DNA of 64,000 bases from Streptomyces albipurpureus (GTDB lineage Bacteria; Actinomycetota; Actinomycetes; Streptomycetales; Streptomycetaceae). The notes below the pieces were generated by a model. It did no database searches, had not been told where the DNA came from, and saw only the letters and a list, made by a program, of their open reading frames with translations. A program made the translations under genes and the position numbers. The number at the start of each line of letters is the position of its first letter. Within the stretch, counting starts at the first letter, position 1. Shown in pieces: positions 1 through 8,717 of this stretch. The DNA lies in contig NZ_JAMQAW010000024.1 of the NCBI RefSeq assembly GCF_023701525.1, positions 155,853 to 219,852 on the forward strand, in the 5' to 3' direction.

Positions 1-737
1 AGGGCACCACCTGCGCGGAGATCACCATCAATGGTCTTCTGACGCCGTTCACCCTCGCGCTCAAGGTCTCCTTGATGGCGGGCATGGTCCTTGCCTCGCC
101 GATCTGGCTCTACCAGCTCTGGGCGTTCCTCGCGCCCGGTCTGCACAAGAGCGAGAAGAAGTACGCACTGGCCTTCGTCAGCGCGGGTTTCCCCCTCTTC
201 CTCGGTGGCGGCTGGTTCGCCTACCAGGTCCTGCCGACCACGGCGAAGGTGCTGATCGAGTTCACCCCGTTCGGCGTGGACAACCTGCTTCCGCTGGATG
301 ATCTGCTCGATCTGGTCACCCGTATGGTGATCGTCTTCGGGCTCGCCTTCGAGTTGCCGCTGCTTCTGGTGCTGCTCAACCTCGGCTCGGTGGTCACCGG
401 GCGGCGGATGCTCGGCTGGTGGCGCGCGATGATCATGGGCATCACGGTCTTCTCGGCGTTCGCCACCCCCAGTACCGACCCGCTCACCATGCTGGCCCTG
501 GCGGTGCCCATCGCCCTGCTGTACTTCGTCGCCACCGGATTCTCCCTGCTGAACGACCGCCGCCGGGCGATCCGCGAGGCCAAGGGCCCGGATGTCGATG
601 AGGCGTCCGACCTGGACCTCACTCCGGAGGGCATCGGCGGGATCGAGCCCGTCTCGGCCGCCCGCGCCCTGCCGGAGCAGGCGAACGGGGACGGCGGCCC
701 GGCCCGTCGGCGCAGCGGCTACGACGACATCACCTAG
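1..737 (+). CDS. tatC: Sec-independent protein translocase TatC (5' end outside window)
   Basis: TatC is the polytopic core of the twin-arginine translocase. It binds the RR signal peptide and, with TatA/B, exports folded proteins across the cytoplasmic membrane. The reading frame is already open at base 3, so the N-terminus lies outside the window. What remains shows hydrophobic segments typical of TatC (LASPIWLYQLWAFLAPGL, then AFVSAGFPLFLGGGWFAYQVL, VTRMVIVFGLAFELPLLLVL, and a last pair after the AFATPSTDP motif), then a hydrophilic cytosolic tail of about 60 residues. The FELP and STDP elements are typical of the family. tatC-helY adjacency is also known in mycobacteria. A likely Tat substrate sits at 46313-47596 in this window. 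Confidence 0.95.
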   Translation, partial: GTTCAEITINGLLTPFTLALKVSLMAGMVLASPIWLYQLWAFLAPGLHKSEKKYALAFVSAGFPLFLGGGWFAYQVLPTTAKVLIEFTPFGVDNLLPLDDLLDLVTRMVIVFGLAFELPLLLVLLNLGSVVTGRRMLGWWRAMIMGITVFSAFATPSTDPLTMLALAVPIALLYFVATGFSLLNDRRRAIREAKGPDVDEASDLDLTPEGIGGIEPVSAARALPEQANGDGGPARRRSGYDDIT

Positions 738-888
738 TCAGCACGGAGATCCGCAGAACCACATCGATGACTGGGGCCGGACGAGACCGTCCGGCCCCCA
801 AGCTCCCGTGCCCTCAGGGATGCGGGGCGGGGGTACCTTCCGGGCTGTGACGGTGCAGGCTGGGGGTACGCCCTGTGCCATCAGGGTG

Positions 889-960
889 CAGGGGTGGGGG
901 TACCTCCCGGGCCGCAGGGCCCAGGGGTGGGGGTACCTTCCGGGCCGCAGGGCCCAGGGG
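889..960. repeat. 33-bp direct repeat, two full copies plus a partial third
   Basis: In the 288-bp gap between tatC and the lipid kinase, a GC-rich 33-bp unit containing GGGGGTACCT and CCGGGCCGCAGGGCCC occurs at 889-921 and 922-954. A third copy begins at 955 and soon diverges. Degenerate relatives of the GGGGGTAC core also lie upstream at about 831 and 862. The inner CCGGGCCGCAGGGCCC can fold on itself. Nothing in the gap looks coding. The repeat may end tatC transcription or simply be an expanded GC repeat; the sequence does not decide. Confidence 0.75.
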
Positions 961-1025
961 GAGAGCCTGGCAGGATCTGAACGAGAGCCCCTACGCTCCC
1001 TCCCGAGTGCAGTAGCGTCCCGCTG

Positions 1026-1919
1026 ATGACCCGCGAGATCACCCTCCTCGTCAACCCCACCGCAGGCCGAGGCCGCGGTGCACATGCAGCCCAACCCGCG
1101 GCCCGTGCGCTGCGCGATGCCGGATTCCCCGTACGCACCCTGGTCGGCGAGGACGGCCTCGATGCCCTGCGCAGGGCACGGGCAGCCGTGGACGGCGGTA
1201 CCGAGGCGCTGATAGCGGTGGGCGGCGATGGGCTGGTATCGCTCGCGCTCCAGGCCGTCGCGGGGACCACGACCCCGCTCGGGGTGATCGCGGTGGGCAC
1301 CGGCAATGACTTCGCCCGCGCGTTGGGGCTGCCAATACGTGACCCGGCACGGTCCGGCCGGTTGACCGCGCGGGCCCTGGAGCGCGGGGCGACCCAGGGG
1401 GTCGACCTGGGCCGGGTGGGGCGGAAATGGTTCGGTACGGTCCTGGCGTCGGGCTTTGACTCCCGGGTGAACGACCGGGCCAACCGGATGCGCTGGGCCG
1501 GCGGCCGGTTCACCTATGACCTGGCCATGGTGGCGGAGCTGGCGGCGCTGCGCCCCATCTCCTACCGCGTCACGCTCGACGACCGCCCTCCGCGGCGGCT
1601 GGAGGCCACCCTGATCGCCGTCGGCAATGGCCCCTCCTACGGCGGCGGCATGCGTGTCTGCGCCGGGGCCAAGCTGGACGACGGGCTCTTCGACGTGACC
1701 ATCGTCGCGGACTGTACGCGTACGACCCTGCTCAGAGTGGTTCCGCGCGTCTACCGGGGAACGCATCTGAACCATCCCAAGGTCACCGTCCACCGGGCCC
1801 GCTCGGTCACCCTGGAGGCGGCCGGTGTCACCGGATACGCCGATGGCGAGCCGCTGGGCCCCCTGCCGCTGACCGCCGAGTGCGTCAGGGGCGCGGTACG
1901 GGTCCTCACCGGGGGCTAG
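1026..1919 (+). CDS. Diacylglycerol/lipid kinase family protein (DagK/YegS type)
   Basis: An ATP-dependent lipid kinase of the DAGK catalytic-domain family, predicted to phosphorylate diacylglycerol or a related lipid at the inner face of the membrane. The 297-residue protein starts LLVNPTAGRG, the usual first strand and loop. It carries the nucleotide-binding GGDG motif at residues 66-69 and the family signature GTGNDFARAL at about 92-101. The C-terminal half has the second beta-rich domain (VGNGPSYGGGM, DDGLFDVTIV, YADGEPLG). No membrane segment or signal peptide is present. The ATG at 1026 fits the conserved N-terminus. The gene stands between tatC and helY on the same strand and may be transcribed with helY. 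Confidence 0.9.
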   Translation: MTREITLLVNPTAGRGRGAHAAQPAARALRDAGFPVRTLVGEDGLDALRRARAAVDGGTEALIAVGGDGLVSLALQAVAGTTTPLGVIAVGTGNDFARALGLPIRDPARSGRLTARALERGATQGVDLGRVGRKWFGTVLASGFDSRVNDRANRMRWAGGRFTYDLAMVAELAALRPISYRVTLDDRPPRRLEATLIAVGNGPSYGGGMRVCAGAKLDDGLFDVTIVADCTRTTLLRVVPRVYRGTHLNHPKVTVHRARSVTLEAAGVTGYADGEPLGPLPLTAECVRGAVRVLTGG

Positions 1920-2063
1920 AAGCCGTACTGGGGCGTAGCCCCACCGCCAGGAAGGCGGCCAGTGGACCGGTGGCCAGCGGGTGGGGCGCCGGGCCCGCGG
2001 CGCCCGGGCCAGATAATCCGTCGAATAACGCCGCGCTGACTGTCGTACCCGGCGGGTAGGCTC

Positions 2064-4904
2064 GTGAACAAGATGACCGAGGATCTCTCTCCCGCCGAGC
2101 GCTACGCCGCCGCCCGCATCCGCGCCGCTGAAGAGGCCACCGCGCTGGCCCCCTTCCGCGAGATGTACGAGTTCGATCTGGACCCCTTCCAGATCGAAGC
2201 CTGTCAGGCCCTGGAAGCGGGCAGGGGTGTGCTCGTCGCCGCGCCCACCGGCTCCGGGAAGACCATCGTCGGCGAGTTCGCCGTTCACCTCGCCCTCCAG
2301 CAGGGCCGTAAATGCTTCTACACCACGCCCATCAAGGCACTCTCCAACCAGAAGTACACCGACCTCGCCAAGCGGTACGGCGCTGACCGGGTGGGCCTGC
2401 TCACCGGTGACAACAGTGTGAATTCCGATGCCCCGGTGGTCGTGATGACCACCGAGGTCCTGCGGAACATGCTGTACGCGGGCTCGCAGGCGCTGCGTGG
2501 CCTCGGCTATGTCGTCATGGACGAGGTGCACTACCTCTCCGACCGCTTCCGGGGCGCGGTCTGGGAGGAAGTGATCATTCATCTGCCCGAATCGGTGACC
2601 CTGGTGTCGCTCTCGGCGACCGTGTCGAACGCCGAGGAGTTCGGCGACTGGCTCGACACGGTCCGTGGTGACACCGAGGTGATCGTCTCCGAACACCGTC
2701 CGGTGCCGCTGTGGCAGCACGTCATGGCCGGACGGCGGATGTACGACCTCTTCGAGGAGGAGTCCGACCACGGAGGCCGCGGTACGGCCCGACGTGAGGT
2801 CAACCCCGATCTCGTCCGCTTGGCGCGGATGGAGAACCAACGCTCGTACAACCCCCGTGACCGCCGCCGTGGAAAGATGGTCCGCGAGGCCGATCGGGAG
2901 CGCGAGCGCCGTCAGCGCAGCCGGATCTGGACCCCTGGGCGACCCGAGGTCATCGAGCGCCTTGACGCCGAGGGGCTGCTGCCCGCGATCACCTTCATCT
3001 TCAGCCGGGCCGCCTGTGAGGCCGCCGTCCAGCAGTGCCTCTACGCGGGCCTGCGGCTCAATGACGACCGCGCCCGCCTCCGGGTCCGTGAAATCGTCGA
3101 GGAGCGGACCTCCACCATCCCCACCGAGGACCTCCATGTCCTTGGCTACTACGAATGGCTCGAAGGCCTGGAACGCGGCATCGCCGCGCACCACGCCGGA
3201 ATGCTGCCGACCTTCAAGGAGGTCGTGGAGGAGTTGTTCGTCCGCGGTCTGGTGAAGGCCGTGTTCGCCACCGAGACCCTTGCGCTCGGCATCAACATGC
3301 CCGCGCGCTCGGTGGTCCTGGAGAAGCTCGTCAAGTGGAACGGCGAGCAGCACGCCGACATCACCCCCGGCGAGTACACCCAGTTGACCGGCCGGGCCGG
3401 ACGGCGTGGCATCGATGTCGAGGGCCATGCGGTGGTCTTGTGGCAGCGGGCGATGGACCCGACCGCGCTGGCGGGGCTCGCCGGCACCCGCACCTACCCC
3501 CTGCGCTCCAGCTTCCGCCCTTCGTACAACATGGCGGTCAATCTGGTGCAGCAGTTCGGACGGCACCGTTCGCGAGAGCTGTTGGAGACGTCCTTCGCGC
3601 AGTTCCAGGCCGACCGTTCGGTGGTGGGCATCTCCCGGCAGGTGCAGAAGAACGAAGCGGGGCTTGAGGGCTACCGCGAGGGCATGACCTGCCACCTCGG
3701 TGACTTCGAGGAGTACGCGCGGATGCGCCGTGACCTCAAGGACCGTGAGACCGAGTTGGCCAAGCAGGGCGCGGCTCAGCGGCGGGCCGCCGCGGCCGTG
3801 TCCTTGGAACGGCTGAAGCCGGGCGATGTCATTCACGTTCCGACGGGTAAGTTCGCCGGGCTCGCGCTGGTCCTCGACCCCGGCATTCCGGCCGGGAGGA
3901 CCAATGGGCATCGCGGATTCGAGCACCATGACGGCCCTCGTCCGGTGGTGTTGACCGCCGAACGGCAGGTCAAGCGGTTGGCATCGATCGACTTCCCGGT
4001 ACCGGTGGAGCCGCTGGACCGGATGCGGGTCCCCAAGTCGTTCAATCCGCGCTCCCCGCAGTCCCGGCGTGATCTGGCGTCGGCGCTGCGGACGAAGGCC
4101 GGCCACCTGGTGCCCGATCGCCACCGCAGGGAGCGTGCGGCGGCCGCCGACGACCGTGAGATCGCACGGCTGCGCACCGAACTGCGGGCCCACCCCTGCC
4201 ACGGCTGCTCGGAGCGTGAGGACCACGCCCGTTGGGCCGAGCGCTACCACCGGTTGCAGCGGGACACCAAGCAGTTGGAGCGACGGATCGAGGGGCGTAC
4301 GAACACCATCGCCCGCACCTTCGATCGCATCGTGGCCCTGCTGACGGAGATGGACTACCTACGCGAGGACGAGGTCACCGCGCACGGCAAGCGCCTCGCC
4401 CGGCTCTACGGCGAGTTGGATCTGCTGGCGAGCGAGTGCCTACGGGACGGCGTGTGGGAGGGACTGAGCCCGGCCGAGTTGGCCGCCTGTGTCTCGGCGC
4501 TGGTCTTCGAGGCTCGACAGTCGGACGACGCGGTGGCACCGAAGGTCCCCGAGGGTCCGGCGAAGGCAGCCCTGGGGGAGATGGTCCGCATCTGGGGCCG
4601 GTTGGACGCCCTGGAGGAGGATTTCAAGATCAACCAGGCGGAGGGTGTGGGCCAGCGGGAGCCGGACCTCGGATTCGCCTGGGCGGCCTATCAATGGGCG
4701 TCCGACAAGAGTCTGGACGAGGTGCTGCGGGAGGCGGAGATGCCCGCGGGCGACTTCGTTCGCTGGTCGAAGCAGGTGATTGACGTCCTCGGGCAGATTG
4801 CCGCCGCGGCACCATCGGAGGGCGGCAGCACGGTGGCGAAGAATGCCCGCAAGGCCGTGGACGCGCTGCTGAGAGGCGTGGTGGCATACAGCTCGGTGGG
4901 ATGA
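2064..4904 (+). CDS. helY: Ski2/HelY-type DEAD/DEAH-box ATP-dependent helicase
   Basis: A superfamily 2 helicase of the Ski2/Mtr4 class, probably acting on RNA in the cytosol. It has 946 residues; mycobacterial HelY is similar in size and also neighbours tatC. Visible motifs are Walker A APTGSGKT near residue 60, DEVH (VVMDEVHYLSD) near 155, SAT (LSATVSN) near 180, an ATETLALGINMP helicase C-terminal block, and motif VI QLTGRAGRRG near 455. A long C-terminal half follows (rRNA-processing arch-like and DSHCT-like regions), with a CHGCSERED cysteine pair near 715. The GTG start at 2064 precedes the conserved N-terminus. The gene is convergent with the photolyase, and a strong hairpin lies between them. 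Confidence 0.93.
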   Translation: MNKMTEDLSPAERYAAARIRAAEEATALAPFREMYEFDLDPFQIEACQALEAGRGVLVAAPTGSGKTIVGEFAVHLALQQGRKCFYTTPIKALSNQKYTDLAKRYGADRVGLLTGDNSVNSDAPVVVMTTEVLRNMLYAGSQALRGLGYVVMDEVHYLSDRFRGAVWEEVIIHLPESVTLVSLSATVSNAEEFGDWLDTVRGDTEVIVSEHRPVPLWQHVMAGRRMYDLFEEESDHGGRGTARREVNPDLVRLARMENQRSYNPRDRRRGKMVREADRERERRQRSRIWTPGRPEVIERLDAEGLLPAITFIFSRAACEAAVQQCLYAGLRLNDDRARLRVREIVEERTSTIPTEDLHVLGYYEWLEGLERGIAAHHAGMLPTFKEVVEELFVRGLVKAVFATETLALGINMPARSVVLEKLVKWNGEQHADITPGEYTQLTGRAGRRGIDVEGHAVVLWQRAMDPTALAGLAGTRTYPLRSSFRPSYNMAVNLVQQFGRHRSRELLETSFAQFQADRSVVGISRQVQKNEAGLEGYREGMTCHLGDFEEYARMRRDLKDRETELAKQGAAQRRAAAAVSLERLKPGDVIHVPTGKFAGLALVLDPGIPAGRTNGHRGFEHHDGPRPVVLTAERQVKRLASIDFPVPVEPLDRMRVPKSFNPRSPQSRRDLASALRTKAGHLVPDRHRRERAAAADDREIARLRTELRAHPCHGCSEREDHARWAERYHRLQRDTKQLERRIEGRTNTIARTFDRIVALLTEMDYLREDEVTAHGKRLARLYGELDLLASECLRDGVWEGLSPAELAACVSALVFEARQSDDAVAPKVPEGPAKAALGEMVRIWGRLDALEEDFKINQAEGVGQREPDLGFAWAAYQWASDKSLDEVLREAEMPAGDFVRWSKQVIDVLGQIAAAAPSEGGSTVAKNARKAVDALLRGVVAYSSVG

Positions 4905-4926
4905 CCCCGAGAGGGGACCCCTTGGT

Positions 4927-4973
4927 GGCGAGGGCCGGAGCGTCGGACGGATGCTCCGGCCCTCGCCCGTTTT
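4927..4973. terminator. Bidirectional terminator between helY and photolyase
   Basis: A perfect 15-bp inverted repeat (arms 4927-4941 and 4953-4967, 11-nt loop) is followed on the plus strand by TTTT at 4970-4973. It sits 22 bp after the helY stop, between two convergent genes, which is the expected place for an intrinsic terminator. Confidence 0.9.
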
Positions 4974-5019
4974 GGCGGCGGGCGAGCGCTGGGCGGGCTG
5001 GGTGTTTTCCGGCGGCTCC

Positions 5020-6390
5020 TCAGTCCAGGCCGCGCGCCCGCTCGAACCGTGCCCTGCCCTCCGCCGGGTCGACCAGCGGTTCGGGATAGTCGAGCTTGGC
5101 CCGCTCCAGGTCGCCCAGCTCTTCCGGCCGATGGATCCTCGCCCCTGGCAGATGCGCCAACTCCGGCACCCAGCGGCGCACATAGTCGCCGTGGGGGTCG
5201 AACCGTCTGGCCTGGGCCAGCGGGCTGAGCACACGATTGGGGCGGGTGTCGGTCCCGGTCCCCGCCACCCACTGCCAGTTCAACTGGTTGTTGGCGATGT
5301 CCCCGTCCACCAGCCACTCCAGGAAGTGACGCGCTCCCACCCGCCAGTCCACATAGAGCGTTTTGGCCAGGTAGCTCGCCGTCAGCAGTCTGGCCCGGTT
5401 GTGCATCCATCCCTCGTGGCGCAGTTGACGCATCCCCGCGTCCACGATCGGACAGCCGGTTCTGCCCTCCTCCCAGGCGGTGATCTCCTTCTCGTCGTCG
5501 CGCCAGCGGTCCCCTCGGGTTCGGTAGTCGACCCGGGCCGCCGACGGCCGGGCCGCGAGCACCTGATGATGGAAGTCGCGCCACACCAACTGTCGTACGA
5601 ACGCCTCCGCGCCCGGTCCGCCCTTCTTGCGGGCCCGTTGGATGAGTTCGGTAGCCGAGAGGGTGCCGAAGTGGAGATGGGGTGACAGCCGGGAGGTGGC
5701 ATCGCCGTGCAGATCGTCGTGCCGTTCCGCATAGGAATCAGCTCCGGCCGTGGGGTCGGCGAGCCAAGCGGTCAGCTGGAGTCTTCCGGCTCGCTCACCT
5801 CCGCTGGCCAGACCAGGGGAGACTCCGGTGACGGCGGAGCGCCGAGGCAGTGGATGGCCGGCGATTTCCGGCACGGTCACCCGTCGCGGCGCGGCCAGCG
5901 CTCGGCGGAGCCCGTTCTCGTCCCAGCGCCGGAAGTAGGGGGTGAAGACGGAGAAGTGATCCTTGCCGGCCGGTGTCACCGCGCCCGGTGGCAGCGCGGT
6001 GATCACCGCGTCGTGGGCACGGAGCTCACACCGCAGTTCCTTCAGTGCCGTGCGCAACCGGTCTTCGCGGCGCTGTGCGTAGGCGCTGACCCCCGCGGCG
6101 ATATGCACCGAACGCGCACCGGTCTCGGTGACGACACGGCAGACCTGTTCGGTGACATCGCCGGTACGGACCACCAGCCGGCCGCCGCGCTCACGTAGCT
6201 GCGCGTCGAGGGAGGAAAGGCAGTCGGCGAGGAAGGCACGTCGATTGGGCACGTCGAAACCGGCCAGGCTCACCCCCGGGTCCAGCACGAACAGGGGTAC
6301 CACCGTCTCGGTCTCCCGGACGGCGGCGCTGAGCGCGGGCTGGTCGTGAACCCGCAGATCAGAGGTGAACAGCAGCACGGAGACACTCAT
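5020..6390 (-). CDS. phr: Deoxyribodipyrimidine photolyase (class I, cryptochrome/photolyase family)
   Basis: Light-driven repair of cyclobutane pyrimidine dimers in DNA, using FAD plus an antenna cofactor. The 456-residue length is normal. The N-terminal Rossmann-like antenna domain (VSVLLFTSDLRVHDQPALSAA) is followed by the all-alpha FAD domain with the strongly conserved stretch WRDFHHQ, GCPIVDAGMRQL, GWMHNRARLL, WLVDGDIANNQLNWQW and GTGTDTRPNRV. It lies downstream of the rskA/sigK pair on the same strand (265-bp gap), so light- or stress-linked control by that sigma factor is possible, but I see no sigma-specific promoter directly before it. Confidence 0.95.
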   Translation of the reverse strand: MSVSVLLFTSDLRVHDQPALSAAVRETETVVPLFVLDPGVSLAGFDVPNRRAFLADCLSSLDAQLRERGGRLVVRTGDVTEQVCRVVTETGARSVHIAAGVSAYAQRREDRLRTALKELRCELRAHDAVITALPPGAVTPAGKDHFSVFTPYFRRWDENGLRRALAAPRRVTVPEIAGHPLPRRSAVTGVSPGLASGGERAGRLQLTAWLADPTAGADSYAERHDDLHGDATSRLSPHLHFGTLSATELIQRARKKGGPGAEAFVRQLVWRDFHHQVLAARPSAARVDYRTRGDRWRDDEKEITAWEEGRTGCPIVDAGMRQLRHEGWMHNRARLLTASYLAKTLYVDWRVGARHFLEWLVDGDIANNQLNWQWVAGTGTDTRPNRVLSPLAQARRFDPHGDYVRRWVPELAHLPGARIHRPEELGDLERAKLDYPEPLVDPAEGRARFERARGLD

Positions 6391-6655
6391 TCGCCGCCCC
6401 TCCTCGGGCGCGGCGTTCCTGGTGGACGGCTTGGTGCCCAGGGCGTCGAGTCGGTCAGCGGAAGCTCCTTGGAGTGGATGCGGACGGTTGGCCGGGTCCT
6501 GGGGGAGCCGGTGTCGCCGATGCCCCCGGAGGGCGCCGGGTGTACCCGACGCCCTCCTGCTCGATGCCGGCCCTGCGGGTGGCTGCCGGTAGGGCGCCAG
6601 GTGTATTGACCCGCAGGGTTGTCGCCGCGGGTGCTGGGGCCGCCCGCCGGTCGGC
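6391..6655. other. Gap between rskA and phr with no recognised gene
   Basis: This 265-bp GC-rich stretch lies between two minus-strand genes. The open frames here have no family resemblance and no ribosome-binding site. Short repeats of the type GGGCGCCGGGTGTA / GGGCGCCAGGTGTA occur near 6532 and 6592. I see no clear terminator, so read-through from sigK-rskA into phr cannot be excluded. Confidence 0.5.
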
Positions 6656-7402
6656 TCAGGTCGGGAAGTTCATCACCGCGAGGGGGGCGGACGTCGGTTC
6701 CGATGAGCCGCCCGCGGGTTCCACGGTGACTCCCATGCCCGAGGCGGCGTCCACCGGGCCCTTCATCAGGACGGCGTTGTTGGGCGTTGCCGGGTTCATC
6801 AAGCCGGCTGACCGCATGGTGCCGTTGTCGTTGAACCACAGTTGGTAGACCTTGCCGGCCGCTGGTTCGGGCATCCCGGAGGTGAAGAAGGCGGCCTTGT
6901 TCAGGGAGGTTGAGACGACGACCGTTCCCTTGGCGCCGCCCGGGAGGCCGCCGGCAGCGAGCTTGGCGTCCGGTGCCGAGAGCACGGCGGCAAGCTCCGC
7001 CGACTGCCGCTCGGCGCGCTGGGCGGCCTGGCGTGCGTCGTTGGCCTCCTGATGTTGCCAGAGGGACACCCCGCCAAGGCCCATTGCCGCGGCGACACAG
7101 GCGGCGAGGACGAAACGGGACAGCGCCCGGCCGCCGCTGCGGCGCTCCAGCCGAGCCCGTCCGGGTCCCGGTGGCTCCTGGCGTTCGGTCGATATCCGGC
7201 GCATCACCTGCTGCTTGAGCTCTGGCGGCGGCACCATCGCCACCACCAGACTCAGCTTCCCCGCGGTGGCGGCCAGTTCCCGCACCTCTTGATCGCAGGA
7301 GGGGCATTCCATGAGGTGGTGCTCGAATTCGACGCGCTCTTCCGGTCCCAGCGCATGCAGCACATAGGCGCCGGTCAAGGTGTGGAGGTCGGCGGTGGTC
7401 AT
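6656..7402 (-). CDS. rskA: Anti-sigma factor, RskA/RsiW type with zinc-binding ZAS domain
   Basis: Membrane-bound antagonist of the adjacent ECF sigma factor. Residues 1-80 form an anti-sigma domain with the zinc-binding pattern H-x3-C-x2-C (HHLMECPSCD, about residues 28-37). One membrane segment (FVLAACVAAAMGLGGVSLW, near residue 100) is followed by an extracytoplasmic RskA-type domain of about 130 residues (GTVVVSTSLNKAAFF, KVYQLWFNDNG, GVTVEPAGGS). By family knowledge, signal-triggered proteolysis of such proteins frees the sigma factor. Its start overlaps the sigma gene by 4 nt (7399-7402), indicating translational coupling and balanced synthesis. The symbol follows the SigK/RskA resemblance. 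Confidence 0.88.
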   Translation of the reverse strand: MTTADLHTLTGAYVLHALGPEERVEFEHHLMECPSCDQEVRELAATAGKLSLVVAMVPPPELKQQVMRRISTERQEPPGPGRARLERRSGGRALSRFVLAACVAAAMGLGGVSLWQHQEANDARQAAQRAERQSAELAAVLSAPDAKLAAGGLPGGAKGTVVVSTSLNKAAFFTSGMPEPAAGKVYQLWFNDNGTMRSAGLMNPATPNNAVLMKGPVDAASGMGVTVEPAGGSSEPTSAPLAVMNFPT

Positions 7403-7983
7403 ACGGTCACCCCCAGGCAGTCACGCAACCGGATCAGTCCGTCGCGCAGTCGTGTTTTGACCGTGCCCAAGGGCACCGCGAGCAGTTCGGCGACCTCGCT
7501 GTAGGCGAGTCCCCGGTAGTAGGCGAGGGTGACGGACTGCCGCTGGAGCTCGGTCAGACCACCGAGGCAGCGCCGTACCTGTTCTCGTTCGAGGCTTGCT
7601 TCCACCTGCTCGGTGACCTCGTCGTACTCGGGAGTCCGATCGAGCAGCGCGGCCCGCTGCTCCCGGTCGGACGCGGCTTGGGCCGAGCGAACCCGGTCGA
7701 CCGCCCGCCGATGGGCGAGTGTGAGTATCCAGGTCATGGCGGAACCCCGGGACGGCTGGTAGCGGGCAGCGGTGCGCCAGACCTCCATCAGCACCTCCTG
7801 GGTCACCTCCTCCGACTGGGCGGGATCGCGCAGTACGGCTCGCACCAGCCCGAGCACTGGACCGCACACCGCGTCGTAGACCCGTGAGAAGGCCTCGTGG
7901 TCCCCGCGGGCGACCAGGCCGATCAGCTCTTGCAGATCCGGTTGGGCTGGGGCCGGACGGCCGGCGAATACGGGTTCTTTCAC
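7399..7983 (-). CDS. sigK: ECF RNA polymerase sigma factor, SigK type
   Basis: A group 4 sigma factor of 194 residues from the GTG at 7983. Region 2 (FSRVYDAVCGPVLG, EEVTQEVLMEVWRTAARY, AMTWILTLAHRRAVDRVR) and region 4 (LTELQRQSVTLAYYRGL, VPLGTVKTRLRDGLIRLR) are complete. The frame is open to another GTG at 8028, but 7983 is preferred: GGAGG lies 9 nt upstream, and the candidate promoter at 8034-8061 would place the transcript start at about 8027, inside or after the longer start. The gene overlaps rskA by 4 nt. It is probably autoregulated. Resemblance to SigK rather than another ECF class rests on the RskA partner and the promoter-like motif. Confidence 0.88.
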   Translation of the reverse strand: MKEPVFAGRPAPAQPDLQELIGLVARGDHEAFSRVYDAVCGPVLGLVRAVLRDPAQSEEVTQEVLMEVWRTAARYQPSRGSAMTWILTLAHRRAVDRVRSAQAASDREQRAALLDRTPEYDEVTEQVEASLEREQVRRCLGGLTELQRQSVTLAYYRGLAYSEVAELLAVPLGTVKTRLRDGLIRLRDCLGVTV

Positions 7984-8033
7984 GCGGTATTTCCTCCAGT
8001 GAGCGATCTGTCGTGCGACAGTCTTCACCAGAC

Positions 8034-8061
8034 ATTCGTGGCTGTGGCGTCAGTGGATTGG
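8034..8061 (-). promoter_or_regulatory. Candidate autoregulatory ECF (SigK-like) promoter
   Basis: Read on the minus strand, CCAATCC (8061-8055) is followed after 16 nt by CGAAT (8038-8034), about 50 nt upstream of the sigK start. As I remember it, mycobacterial SigK promoters have a CCATCC-like -35 and a CGAAT-like -10 at this spacing. ECF sigma genes commonly drive themselves. This is inferred from one site only. Confidence 0.5.
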
Positions 8062-8195
8062 TCTGGGTGCGCGGATCGTCGCAGAGGTATCGCACCCGGC
8101 CGGTCGAGATCGCGCCCGTCACCGGGTGGGGAATTCACCCGATGGGGTGGTGTCGTCTGGGGCGGGCGCTTCCCATGGGAGCGGAAGACGGCCTT

Positions 8196-8221
8196 GGGGG
8201 CGCTGCCTGCGCAGCACCCCC
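8196..8221. terminator. Hairpin terminator after the ABA4-like gene
   Basis: GGGGG-C-GCTGC (8196-8206), loop CTGC, then GCAGC-A-CCCCC (8211-8221): a 10-bp stem with one internal mismatch, about 30 bp after the stop of the minus-strand gene at 8253. There is no T-tract, which is usual for streptomycetes. Confidence 0.6.
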
Positions 8222-8252
8222 GAAGGATCGCCGGCTCCTTGCCTCGGCGGGT

Positions 8253-8717
8253 CTACTGGATAGCCTCTTGAGGCACGGTGGGGTGCTTGTCCTTGGTCGC
8301 GCGGGCCATTCCCAGGGCCCGGAGCAGCAGGAAGACGGGGAAGGCGAACGGCGAGAGCAGGATCGTCAGAACGAGCAGGGGGCTCATCACCAGCGGGTGG
8401 ATTCCCCACTTCCGGGACTCCAGGAACATCCACTGCCCGATCAGCAGGTCCCAGGCGATGATCTGTGCCCAGAGGGCCCCGGCGCCGTCCGCGACCTCCA
8501 CCAGGTCCTGGAGCTTGGGCACGCTTGGCCCGCTCACCAGGGTCCACAGCTCGGGCAGCACGGGAATCGCGAGCGCGGTGTAGACGATGAGGATCGGCAC
8601 CACGGTCAGTGGTGAGGCCGCGACGCGCGCGGTGGGGCGCCAGTTCGGCGCCAGGATCATCAGCAGCCAGACGGGGACCGCCAGCAGGAATGAGAGATCG
8701 AAGAGGAAGTCGGTCAT
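8253..8717 (-). CDS. ABA4-like family (DUF4281) membrane protein
   Basis: A small integral membrane protein of 154 residues with four hydrophobic segments (FLFDLSFLLAVPVWLLMIL; VVPILIVYTALAIPVL; IIAWDLLIGQWMFLES; MSPLLVLTILLSPFAFPVFLL). The WDL-x2-GQWMFLES and WGIHPLVMSP elements match the ABA4-like family, named after a plant protein needed for neoxanthin formation; the bacterial role is not known to me. It overlaps the upstream membrane-protein gene by 4 nt, so the two are translationally coupled and probably act together. No carotenoid genes are visible here, so a pigment role should not be assumed. Confidence 0.75.
   Translation of the reverse strand: MTDFLFDLSFLLAVPVWLLMILAPNWRPTARVAASPLTVVPILIVYTALAIPVLPELWTLVSGPSVPKLQDLVEVADGAGALWAQIIAWDLLIGQWMFLESRKWGIHPLVMSPLLVLTILLSPFAFPVFLLLRALGMARATKDKHPTVPQEAIQ

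Noticed and set aside
738..4250. Minus-strand open frame of about 1170 codons across the lipid kinase and helY
   Set aside because: It is antisense to two well-conserved genes and has no family resemblance. Long antisense frames are usual in high-GC DNA.
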